DNA of 64,000 nt from positions 62,001-126,000 of the forward strand of contig JAFSYP010000074.1 of the NCBI GenBank assembly GCA_017449935.1, read 5' to 3'. Shown one piece after another: positions 42,283 through 52,300 of this stretch; position 1 is the stretch's first letter; each line of letters starts with the position of its first letter. The position numbers were made by a program, and so were the translations under genes. Under the pieces are notes generated by a model. It searched no databases. It saw only the letters and a program-made list of their open reading frames with translations, and was not told the DNA's origin. Source of the stretch: Clostridia bacterium (lineage in GTDB: Bacteria; Bacillota; Clostridia; Oscillospirales; Acutalibacteraceae).

Positions 42283-43044
42283 ATGATCGATCTGCACTCT
42301 CATATTTTATATGACATCGACGACGGTCCCGAAACGCTGTACGAATCCATGCGCCTGTGCGAGGTCGGCGTCGAGTACGGCATCGACCGCGTCGCGGCGA
42401 CGCCGCATCTGTCCGATCCGGAAGAGATCGCGTCTTTTCTGCACCGACGCAACGACCGGATACTGCGTCTGCGGGAAGAGATCGCGCGCAAGGGGCTGCA
42501 GCTGGTGCTGTATCCCGGCGCGGAGGTCTATGTGGACGACTCGATCTTTCACGCCGAGCATCTCGAAAAGGCCGCGCTCAACGGCAGCCGGTATCTGCTC
42601 GTTGAGTTCGAGTTCCAGGGACTCAGTCCCCGGCGGCTGATCCGCTATGTGGACACGATCTTCGAGATGGATCTGGTGCCGATCATCGCGCATCCGGAGC
42701 GGTACGCCTACCTGCAGCAGGATTTCGGATTGGTTCAGTTTTTGCGGGAACGCGGCGCCTATTTTCAGATCAACGCCGACAGTCTCGCCGGTCTGACCGG
42801 GTTCGAGGAATTTGATCTTGCCTACCGTATGGTGCGGCACAGAATGGCCGATTTTATCGCGACAGACGCCCACTCGCATCTGGGACGTATGAACGATCTG
42901 CTGCGGATGATCCGCAGCTTCCCGCCGGATATTTCGCGCGAGACACTCGACTATATGCTTTACACCGCCCCGTCCTGCGTCCTCTCCGACAAGGAGATCC
43001 CCGCACATCACCGCAGTGAACGTCGGCACAGATATGACGGATAG
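42283..43044 (+). CDS. CpsB/YwqE-type tyrosine-protein phosphatase (PHP fold)
   Basis: This 253-residue protein has PHP-domain metal motifs: MIDLHSHILYDIDDGP, AATPHLSDP, GAEVY, IAHPERY and ATDAHSH. It is the metal-dependent phosphatase that reverses BY-kinase autophosphorylation in Gram-positive polysaccharide loci. The ATG at 42283 has GGAAGG upstream. It lies 23 bp before the BY-kinase gene, its expected partner. Confidence 0.93.
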   Translation: MIDLHSHILYDIDDGPETLYESMRLCEVGVEYGIDRVAATPHLSDPEEIASFLHRRNDRILRLREEIARKGLQLVLYPGAEVYVDDSIFHAEHLEKAALNGSRYLLVEFEFQGLSPRRLIRYVDTIFEMDLVPIIAHPERYAYLQQDFGLVQFLRERGAYFQINADSLAGLTGFEEFDLAYRMVRHRMADFIATDAHSHLGRMNDLLRMIRSFPPDISRETLDYMLYTAPSCVLSDKEIPAHHRSERRHRYDG

Positions 43045-43067
43045 CGTCCGGGAAAGAAGGAGAAACC

Positions 43068-45044
43068 ATGCAAGACAGAATGGATATGTCAACCAATTAC
43101 AGCGGCAATGCCGGTGCGGGCGCCAGCGCGCCTCCGACCTCCATGGCGGCCAATATGCTGGCCAATCTGGACATTTTCCGTTACCTGCGTCTGCTGTGGC
43201 AAAAGCTCTGGGCGATCGCGCTGGTCGGTTTGATCATTGCCACCTGCGTGTTCTTTTACACCAAAGCGACGTATGTGAAGATGTATTCCACCAAAACGAC
43301 GCTCGCCTTTACGACCAAGACGTATATCACCACCACGGATAACGACGGCAATATCATCAGCATCAAGGAACAGGTCAAGCATTACAACCGTTCGGACGCG
43401 TCGCTGTACCAGCACTATCTGCAGACGGACGACATGATGGACCTGATCGCGGCGGATCTGGGCGGCGAATACAGCGCCAACACCATCCGCAACGCCGTAT
43501 CGCTGAAGACGACGGATGAGCCGGGTATTTTCGACATCACGGTCACCAGCACGAACAAGGATCTGTGCGCCAACGCGATCGTCGTCATCATCAACGAATA
43601 TCCGGAGTATCTCCAGCAGTTCGACAATACCATCGGCATCAGGGTAATGATCCGTCCCACGTCCCCCACAATTATCAACGCCGACGTGGCGACGCGCAAC
43701 GCGATGATCGGCTTTGCGGCCGGCGCGCTGCTGGTGGCGGCGATCGTGATCGCGATCGACATGTTTAGCAAGACGGTCAAGAGTACGGACGACGCGCGCA
43801 GCAAGCTCAACGCACGCTACCTCGGATCGGTCCCGATGGTCGAGATCTCGCAGGGCTCCGGCAAGAAAAAGAAGAGGCCGAAGAACGGCATCCTGATCAC
43901 GGACGAAAGCGCCGTGACCTTCAACTTCGTCGAGAGCTTTAAGGCGATCCGAACCAAGATCGAAAACCTCTCCGTCGACAAGGGCAGCAAGGTGTTCGCC
44001 ATCACGAGCACCTTCGAGGACGAAGGTAAAACGACCGTTTCGACCAACATCGCCTGCGCCCTTGCGCAAAAGGGCAAGAGCGTGCTCCTGGTCGACTGCG
44101 ACTTGCGTAAACCCGCCGTGCTGAATACGGTCGGCGTCAAGGACGACAAGCAGGTCGGCATGATCCCAATCATCCGCGGCAAGTCCACCTATATGGACTC
44201 CATCAAGTTCATCAAGTCACAGGGTATTTTCGTGCTGCCGACCGGCGGCGTGACGACGAAGTCGACCGAGATCCTCGACTCGCAGAAGGTCAAGGACGTT
44301 TTCGAGCAGGCGCGCGCGGAGTTTGACTATATCGTCGTCGACACCCCGCCGACGCACGTCGTGTCCGACAGTTTGGTGTTGGGCGACATCATCGACGAGA
44401 TCGTGTTCGTCACGCGCAACGATTACGCCAAGGTCAACGACATCAACGACACGCTCAGCGAGATCTACGCGGCGGGCATCGACATCGCAGGCTTCGTCCT
44501 GACCATGACCGAGGACAGCGGCTCCAACAAATACTACCGCCGCAAGGGCTATCGGTACAGAAGATATTACAGCCGCTACAACTACAACGGCAGATACGGC
44601 CACAACCGCTACGGCTACGGCAGCGGCTACGGGTACGGCAACGGCTACGGCTACGGAGGCGGTTACGGCAGCGGCTACGGAGGCGGTTACGGCAGCGGCT
44701 ACGGCGGTTACGGCAACGGCTACGGTTACGGCGGCTACGGCTACGGCGGCGGCTACGGTTATGGCAGCGGCTACGGCTATGGCGGCTACGGCTACGGCTC
44801 CAAGGACAGCGGCTACGGTTACGGCTCCAAGGGCAGCGGCTACGGTTACGGCGGCTACGGCTACGGCGGTTACGGCTACGGCGGTTACGGCTACGGCAGC
44901 AAGAGCCGTCACCAGGAGATCGCCAAGGGCGATGAGGAGATCATGCGCCAAATCGAAAACAGCGCCGGTAACGTCAATTTCCGCGACAGCGGCAACCTGC
45001 CCAGAGCGGACGACGGCGGCAAGAAAAAAGGAGATAAGAAGTGA
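43068..45044 (+). CDS. Wzz-like/BY-kinase fusion with long Gly-Tyr tail
   Basis: This 658-residue protein joins what Firmicutes usually split into CpsC and CpsD. It has a Wzz-like chain-length domain (membrane segments near residues 47-63 and 220-240 around an extracellular loop). The cytoplasmic BY-kinase has Walker A (FEDEGKTTVS, near 314-323), Walker A' (VLLVDCDLRKP) and Walker B (YIVVDTPP). The usual short Tyr cluster is replaced by a stretch of about 125 residues (about 488-613) made of GYGYG, GGYGSG and GYGSK units. It is followed by a charged end. It regulates polymer length and export by autophosphorylation. AAGGAG precedes the ATG. Confidence 0.93.
   Translation: MQDRMDMSTNYSGNAGAGASAPPTSMAANMLANLDIFRYLRLLWQKLWAIALVGLIIATCVFFYTKATYVKMYSTKTTLAFTTKTYITTTDNDGNIISIKEQVKHYNRSDASLYQHYLQTDDMMDLIAADLGGEYSANTIRNAVSLKTTDEPGIFDITVTSTNKDLCANAIVVIINEYPEYLQQFDNTIGIRVMIRPTSPTIINADVATRNAMIGFAAGALLVAAIVIAIDMFSKTVKSTDDARSKLNARYLGSVPMVEISQGSGKKKKRPKNGILITDESAVTFNFVESFKAIRTKIENLSVDKGSKVFAITSTFEDEGKTTVSTNIACALAQKGKSVLLVDCDLRKPAVLNTVGVKDDKQVGMIPIIRGKSTYMDSIKFIKSQGIFVLPTGGVTTKSTEILDSQKVKDVFEQARAEFDYIVVDTPPTHVVSDSLVLGDIIDEIVFVTRNDYAKVNDINDTLSEIYAAGIDIAGFVLTMTEDSGSNKYYRRKGYRYRRYYSRYNYNGRYGHNRYGYGSGYGYGNGYGYGGGYGSGYGGGYGSGYGGYGNGYGYGGYGYGGGYGYGSGYGYGGYGYGSKDSGYGYGSKGSGYGYGGYGYGGYGYGGYGYGSKSRHQEIAKGDEEIMRQIENSAGNVNFRDSGNLPRADDGGKKKGDKK
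44560..44905 (+). repeat. Short tandem repeats encoding the Gly-Tyr tail
   Basis: The DNA is built of degenerate GGCTACGG-type units of 6, 12 and 15 bp encoding Gly-Tyr with Ser or Asn. Such a region is prone to length changes by slippage. Confidence 0.85.
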
Positions 45045-45805
45045 GCGCAGAAGCACAGATCCCGAAGCTGGCGGTCCTGATCGATTCGGATAACGTATCC
45101 CATTCTTACGTCAAGCCCATGCTTGAAGAGATCGCCCGATACGGCACGCCGACCATCAAGCGCATCTACGGCGACTGGACGCAGCCGGAATCGGCAGGCT
45201 GGAAAAACGTGCTGCTGGAAAACGCGATCACGCCCATCCAGCAGTACCGCTACACCAGCGGCAAAAACTGCACCGATTCCACGCTGATCATCGACGCGAT
45301 GGACATCCTCTATACCGAACGCGTGAGCGGTTTCTGCATCGTGTCCAGCGACAGCGACTTCACGCGGCTGGCGACGCGCCTGCGGGAAGCGGGTATGCTC
45401 GTGATCGGCATCGGCGAGGAAAAGACGCCCGCGCCGTTTATCGCGGCGTGCGATCGGTTCGTTTTCCTGGAGATCATCGCACCCAAGAGCGAGCCGGAGG
45501 AGGAAAAGAAAAAACCGGAGCCCGAACCGCAGCGCCGCGGCAAGGTGCCCAAGGAGATCCGCAAGCTGGTGCGCAACTCCGTCAACGACGTGGCGGACGA
45601 GGACGGCTGGGCTTTTCTGGGCGACGTGGGCAATATGATCCTGCGCAAGAATCCCGCGTTCGACAGCCGCAATTACGGATACAGCAAGCTGACCAACTTC
45701 ATCAAGTCGCTCGGGATGTTCGAGATCGACAAGCGCGACACATCCAACCGCGGCATCAAACACATTTACATCCGCGACGTCAATTTCGTCCAGACGGATA
45801 AATAA
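45041..45805 (+). CDS. NYN-domain (LabA/DUF88) protein with LOTUS/OST-HTH domain
   Basis: This 254-residue protein has a PIN-like NYN nuclease fold (AVLIDSDNVSHSYVKPML, STLIIDAMDIL, GFCIVSSDSDFTRLATRLREAG) with its three acidic sites. A Pro/Glu/Lys linker and a C-terminal OST-HTH/LOTUS domain follow (VRNSVNDVADEDGWAFLGDVGNMI... YGYSKLTNFIKS). Such proteins are predicted RNA-binding ribonucleases. The GTG start overlaps the BY-kinase stop by 4 bp, with AAAGGAG upstream, so the two are translationally coupled. A strong terminator follows. Confidence 0.92.
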   Translation: MSAEAQIPKLAVLIDSDNVSHSYVKPMLEEIARYGTPTIKRIYGDWTQPESAGWKNVLLENAITPIQQYRYTSGKNCTDSTLIIDAMDILYTERVSGFCIVSSDSDFTRLATRLREAGMLVIGIGEEKTPAPFIAACDRFVFLEIIAPKSEPEEEKKKPEPEPQRRGKVPKEIRKLVRNSVNDVADEDGWAFLGDVGNMILRKNPAFDSRNYGYSKLTNFIKSLGMFEIDKRDTSNRGIKHIYIRDVNFVQTDK

Positions 45806-45811
45806 AAAACG

Positions 45812-45835
45812 GAGCTGCGAAAGCAGCTCTTTTTT
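45812..45835 (+). terminator. Rho-independent terminator after the NYN gene
   Basis: GAGCTGC (45812-45818), a GAAA loop and GCAGCTC (45823-45829), followed by TTTTTT. A repeat element starts at 45842, directly after. Confidence 0.92.
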
Positions 45836-45841
45836 GTTCAT

Positions 45842-45930
45842 CACGGAAGGTTGGGGGATGGTCAGATGCCGGTAAAAGCGGTGCCATCCCGAGCAGGCGC
45901 TTGCGCCGACTGTGGGAATCCGTACTCCGG
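45842..45930. repeat. Partial copy of the inverted-repeat element
   Basis: CACGGAAGGTTGGGGGATG (45842-45860) differs by one base from the 19-bp terminal repeat of the element at 63455-63642. The next bases (GTCAGATGC) match its right end. Sequence similarity fades over about 90 bp. No second terminal repeat was found, so this is a truncated or decayed copy. Confidence 0.65.
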
Positions 45931-45998
45931 CAGGGCGGAAAAGGGACAACGCACGGGGGGAAGGACTGTCGACCGAAAACCGAATCAACCAACCACGC

Positions 45999-46023
45999 GG
46001 ACGGCTGTGTGCCGTCCTTTTTC
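45999..46023 (+). terminator. Second rho-independent terminator
   Basis: GGACGGC (45999-46005), a TGTGT loop and GCCGTCC (46011-46017), followed by TTTTT. It lies about 165 bp after the first terminator with no coding frame in between, so it may end a small RNA. The remaining 200 bp to the next promoter hold nothing I can identify. Confidence 0.75.
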
Positions 46024-46229
46024 ATTATATACAGCATCGCATCCAATGCTGCCGGGGCACGTCAGGCGCAGGCAAATAATTGTTCTTTTGCACAAAACGA
46101 CGCTGTTCGCTTCCGGGGCGCTCTGCGGCGCAGCCGTGCCGTGCGGCAAGTCGGTCAGGGGACGGCCGAACGTCTCCGTCGTTTTTCACAAAAAAACCGC
46201 AAGGGGACCAAAAAAACTTAAAAATGTTG

Positions 46230-46259
46230 TTGACAGTTGACCGGAGATTGTGATACGAT
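46230..46259 (+). promoter_or_regulatory. Promoter of the giant surface-protein gene
   Basis: TTGACA (46230-46235) and TACGAT (46254-46259) are spaced by 18 bp. A leader of about 75 nt precedes the start at 46341. Confidence 0.65.
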
Positions 46260-46340
46260 ATATACGTTAGACTGGAGTTGTGTCCGTATGTGTATGCGGA
46301 CGCGATCCGAAATGTGAAATCATTCAAGGGAGGAAACTGC

Positions 46341-49300
46341 ATGAGAACCTTCAAGCGAGTGGCCAGCTCCATGCTCGCGCTTGTCATGGTGTTCACGACG
46401 TTCTGCTTTGCGGACCTTGGTCTGACGGCGAACGCGTGGAAGGATTCGGCAGGCATCGAGATGGTCGGACGGCCGGTAATCAACTTCAGTGTTCCGGAGA
46501 CGATCTATCTGGATACGTCCGGGAGATTTCAGTATTTTGTCGACACCGATGCGGCGACCGGCAAGCTGAACACCGACCCGGCGAAGATCACCGGTCAGAT
46601 CACCTTCAGCTCGAGCACGCCGTTCGAGAACCTGGTGATCACGCGTTCGGATTCTGCCATTACGTACGGCGTCGCCGCGAGATCGACGAAGTTCACGGAC
46701 GAAATGGCGGCCGGCACGGTCGGCACGGGCGGCACCGTGATCACGTGGGAAGCGAAGTACACCGTCGACGACGTGCCCTACGAGTCGCACGCGTATACCT
46801 ATGTCTATGCGCCCTTTACCGGCATGATCGGCTCCGGCTGTAAGGGTCAGCTGAGCGAGCTTTGGACCACGCATATCAGCGAACATATGGAGATCAACGT
46901 CCTGACGGGCTTCCATTCCTATAACTCTGCCAAGGGCGGCTACAGCTGGGGCGGCACGAACACGGGCGTCAAGTCGCCGTGGGAGCTCCCGATCGGCTCG
47001 GACAAAGCGAATGACGCTTCCGTTTACGGCGGCTTCGGCCCGACGAAGGATGAGTCGAGGTACCTGACCGCAGCCAGCACAAACAATTATTTTGCGTTCA
47101 ACGATTACGGCAAACACTCGGATATCGAGGAGACGCAGGACATCACGACCGTCAGCGCCGGCAATCTGGTGATCGACTGCAGCCGGTATACCAATACCGA
47201 CCAGATCCCGAACCTCCAGGCGGCGGCGTACACGACATATATAGTATACAATACCCCGACCGACACGAACTTCGAGACGGGCGTTAACGAGAGCACGACG
47301 TCCTATCCCTCGTCCTTCACGCGGTACTACGACACCACCGACCTCAAGACGAGCAGCGGCGACAGCGAGCAGCGCTATGCGAGCACGCGCGTCAGCTCCG
47401 CCGTCCCGCCCAGCGGCATCGCGAAGCCGACGGCCGGCAACACGAAAAACTACCAGCTCTGGGTCAAGCAGTACGTTTACCACAAGTACGAGGGCACGCT
47501 TGACAACCAGTATTTCCAAGTCAACGACATGTCGCGTCTGAACGTGACGATGGTCAACAAGGGCGCGCTGCGCGATCTGTATCTTGAATGCTGCGGCCTT
47601 GCCGTCGAGCAGACGAACAACTACGGCGCGTCGTATACGACCGACTTCCTCACCGCGCTGCAGGCGGCGGGCCGCGCGCTCGGCGATCCGACCGCGACAG
47701 GTGTTGCGGCCGCGTACACGGCGTTGAACACCGCGCGCGACAATCTGCATCTCGAGACGATCGAGAGCGGCTTCACGACGCCGGAATTCACCTTCTATGT
47801 GCCGGAGGCGATCTACCTCAAGGCGAGCGATCGCAAGACCTTTGAATACTATGTGGACTGCACGGCGACCGGCGCGCTGAACACTGCACAGAACAAGACC
47901 GGCGGTCTGGTCTACTTCAACTGCCCCGAAGCGACGTCGCTCAACATCACCTGCTCCGGCGCCACGGTCACGGCCGGCGGCCTGACGGGCAAGACGACGA
48001 CGGTCAATACGACCGTCACGGGCGGTTCGGCCAGCAGCGCGCTGACCGCCAACTCCTCTTCGGTCATCACATGGACCGCGACCTTTGTGGCAGACGGCAG
48101 GACATACACGGCGACGAACTACACGGTACTGTATGCGCCGCTGACTGCGCCGATCGCGGCAGCAGGCCGCGCAAAGAACAAGAGCGGCAACGACAACTGG
48201 TTCCAAAGCGTATTGTATGTATACGGTATTCATTCTTATGCGAGCGGCTTTACATACAGCACAGCCGGTCAGTTGGACGATGTATTCACCGCCGGACGTT
48301 CCTATATCTATGCGGACGGCACTACGCTGTTCGACGACAACGCCGTTGAAGGCGCTCTGGTCAATTCGGGCGGCACGCTTCTCAACGCGAATTACATTAA
48401 CAGAGAAGACAGTGACGGAAACGACGAGATCGCTTCGTCCACGACCGGTCCGACCGGTACGATCACAGTCGATACGAGCCGCTACACGAATCTGAACCAG
48501 GTCCCCAACCTGAAGGCGGGCTGGGTCTGTACGGACGACGAGGACGACGGCGGCAAAAATGCGACCATGTGCTCGATCACTGCGAACTCGACGACGCTGC
48601 TGGATCTTCCCTGGACGAACAACCGCCATCTGGACAACGGCACGGACAGCAACGGCAAGCCTTGGCAGCTGACGCCCACGCAGCTTTCGGGCGCGATCGC
48701 CAACGTGGCGATCACAGCCCATGCAGTCGGTTGCGATACCAACAGCAGCACCGGTGACCGCGCGGGCAACTATCTGTATCTGAACATCACCGTGGACGGC
48801 GTCAGCAAGGCGGATCTGCGCAGCGTGTACCGCAATGCGGTCAACAGCGGCAGATTCCCGGATTGGTACACGACCGCGTCGTGGACCACCTATCAAAACG
48901 CGCTGAAGGCGGCTGCCAAGGCGCTCGGCGACCCGACGCAGAACGGCACGCAGGTAGAAGCAGCGAAGACGGCGCTCACGCAGGCCGCTGCGAATCTTCA
49001 GTTCAATCACGGCACCGCGACCGAGACGCACATCAGCACCGCGACCAACGCGGCGGTCCCCGACAGCCTTCTGGAGACGGCAACGACACAGTCGATGACC
49101 TACAACTACGGCGATACGATCTCCGCCGGCCACAACGATTATGCCGGCTATACGTACAAGGGCTATTCGATGACCAATTCGGAATCCTCGACGCCCGTCA
49201 CCGCGATGGACGGCTCCGATCCCGCGTCGATCGATCTGTTCTGCGGCACGTCCGTGAGCTATACCTTCTACTATGAGCCGAAGACGTACACCATCACCTA

Positions 49301-52300
49301 TGATCCGGACGAAGGCACGTTCAACGGCACGACCGGCCTTACGACAGACACGGCGACGTTCGACGCAAGCTATAAGACAGGCATGAACAAGGCGGCGCCG
49401 ACCAGAACGGGCTATCAGTTCGTCGAATGGCAGGTCTCCGGCGTCAGCGATGCATATGTGCAGGCCCAGACGTTCACCTGGCGGTACGCGGAGAACAAGA
49501 CATTTACCGCGATCTGGAGAGAAAACGAGTATACGCTGATCTACCACGTCAACAGCGGTACGGGCAGCGACTATCAGTACCCGCAGACGGTCAGATACAA
49601 TCAGACCATTGTGACCGAAAACAACGGCGGCGGCGGCAACATCACCACCTCCCGCACGGGCTTCCGGTTCGTGGGCTGGAATACGAAGGCAGACGGCACC
49701 GGTACGAGCGTGAACACCGGCAGCCCGATCTCGGTCCAGACGATCGTGACCGAGCAGGAGATGCAGAACAGCGACGCAGTCGCGATCTATCTGTACGCCA
49801 ACTGGCAGGCCAACACCTACACGCTCCATTATGATCCCAACGAGACCGGTTTGACGGTCACCGGCTTCCCCGCCGACGTGACGATGCGATCCAACGAAAA
49901 TATCGTGATCGACGCCGCGACGTTCACAAGACCGGGCTACACGTTCGTCGAGTGGAACACCCAGTCGGACGGCAACGGCACGTTCTATGACCGCGGGCAG
50001 GAATACTCCGTGCGCACGCTGACTAACAACGCCACGCTGCCCAACAACTCCACCGTGACGCTGTACGCGATCTGGAGCATCAACCGCTACAACATCGTGT
50101 TTGAGGAGAACGGCGGCAGTACGGTCGAGGATCTCAACCGGACGCCGTATAACACGATCATGACCTTCCCGACCAGTACGAAAAACGGCTATACGGATCT
50201 GAAGTGGTTCGCCAATCCGAATTTCTCCGGTACGGGCTACACCCCCGGCACGACCAAGGCAGTCACGGAAAATGTGACGTATTACGCCAGATGGATCATC
50301 GAAACGTATACGATCACCTATGATCTGGACGGCGGCAGCGTGGCGACGGCGAATCCGGACAACTACACGGTCGAGACGCCGACCATCCACTTGAGCAGTC
50401 CGACCAAGACGGGTTATACATTCACCGGCTGGACCGGCTCCAACGGCACCGTGCCGCAGCTGAGCGTCTCCATCGCCGCCGGCAGCACCGGCAACAAGAA
50501 TTACACGGCCAACTGGCTGATCGACACCTACCAGATCAGCTATGAGCTCGGCGGCGGCTCGCTCCCGAACGGCGTGACCAACCCGCAGACGTATACCTAT
50601 GTCACACCGACGATCACACTGAACAATCCCTCGAAGACCGGCTATACGTTCCTCGGCTGGACCGGCTCCAACGGCACGACGCCGCTGACGACCGCGATCA
50701 TCGCCAAGGGCAGCCTGGGCAACAAGAGCTTCACGGCGAACTGGCAGGCGATCTCCTACTACGTCTGCTATATCGCGACGAGCGACGACGTCACGAACCT
50801 TCCCGCCAACAGCGGTCCGTTCACATATGACGGCGCAGCGGCGGTGATCTCCGCGATCGAGCCGATCCGCGACGGCTATGCGTTCACCGGTTGGAACACC
50901 AAGAGAGACGGTACGGGCGAAACGTATCAGCCCGGCGACACGATCGACCATTCCAGAACGCCCAAGCCGACCACGCAGGGCGGAACGATCGAGCTGTACA
51001 CGCAGTGGCGTCCGGCCAACTTCACGGTCACGTGGAACCTTCAGGGCGGCACGCTTAACGGCAGCGGCACGAATCCCACGACGACCGTTACCTTCGGCGG
51101 CGTCTATACGGTCCCGAAGGGCACGTTCTTCAAATCGACGTATCGCTTCGCCGGCTGGTATACGGCGGCGTCCGGCGGTACTTTGGTGAACGATGAAACT
51201 GTTGTGACGAACACCCAGAAGAATCAGACCATCTATGCGCGCTGGGAGAACGCGGACTATGTCATCGCGTTCAACGGCAACGGCGGTACGGGCAGCATGA
51301 CGTCGGTCGCCGCGGTCTGCAACGTTCCCTCCGCGCTTCCGGCAAACACCTTCTCCTATCCCGGCCACAGCTTCGCGGGCTGGGCGACGACGGCCGGCGG
51401 CACGATGCTGTACGGCGACGGCGCCACCGTGAGCAACCTGACGGACATCGACGGCGCAACGGTGACGCTCTATGCGCTTTGGGAATGCAGATCGTTCAAG
51501 ATCGACTACAACTTCACCACCGGCGCCGGCAAGAAGCTGCTGACGACGTCGATCTCGCAGGACGAAGAAAACCCGAACGCGTGGAAGTCCGTGACGCTCA
51601 GACAGTTCCAGTATGTCGCGGGCACGACGTTCGTGACCATCGACGGCTCGGAATACTACTTCTACGGCTGGGCATACACCAGCGCCCGTGCGGCAGCCAT
51701 GCAGCGCGACTTTGAGGACAAGGCGACCTTCACCCTCACCGACGACGTGCTTGCAAACTGCACCGTGACGGGTTGGGACGAAGAAACGCCGACCATCACG
51801 CTCTATGCGCTCTGGGCGCGCAAGACCAGAGTGACGTGGGTACTGGAAGGCGGCCTGTGGGACTACACGGACGATAACGGCGAAGTCCAGACGAGCGACG
51901 AGTCGATCGTCACCGATGTGATCTACGGCCAGAACTATGTCCCGCCGATCGGCATTTACAGAGACTTCTATGAACTCAGACGCTGGACGTCGCAGAGAAA
52001 CGGCGAAGGTACCGTCGTCGCGAACGAGATTACGGGCGACAGAGGAATCCTGCTGACGAACGAAGATTCCACGGTATACGCATTCTGGGTAAAGGATCCG
52101 AATGTGGTCGATGATACTTCCACATACAGGATCGAGTACTATAAGCAGAACGCGAACGATCCGGACGACTATTCCAATGTGGAGACGTCCGAGGTCGTGG
52201 ACACCGTCGGTAAGGAGATCGACCTGACCGGACACGAGAAAGTGATCCCCGGCTACACCTTCAACCCGAACGATTCCCGCAACAGACCGCAGGGCTTTGT

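Noticed and set aside
45851..46240. 129-codon plus-strand frame before the giant gene
   Set aside because: It spans a decayed repeat and a terminator hairpin and has no conserved features.
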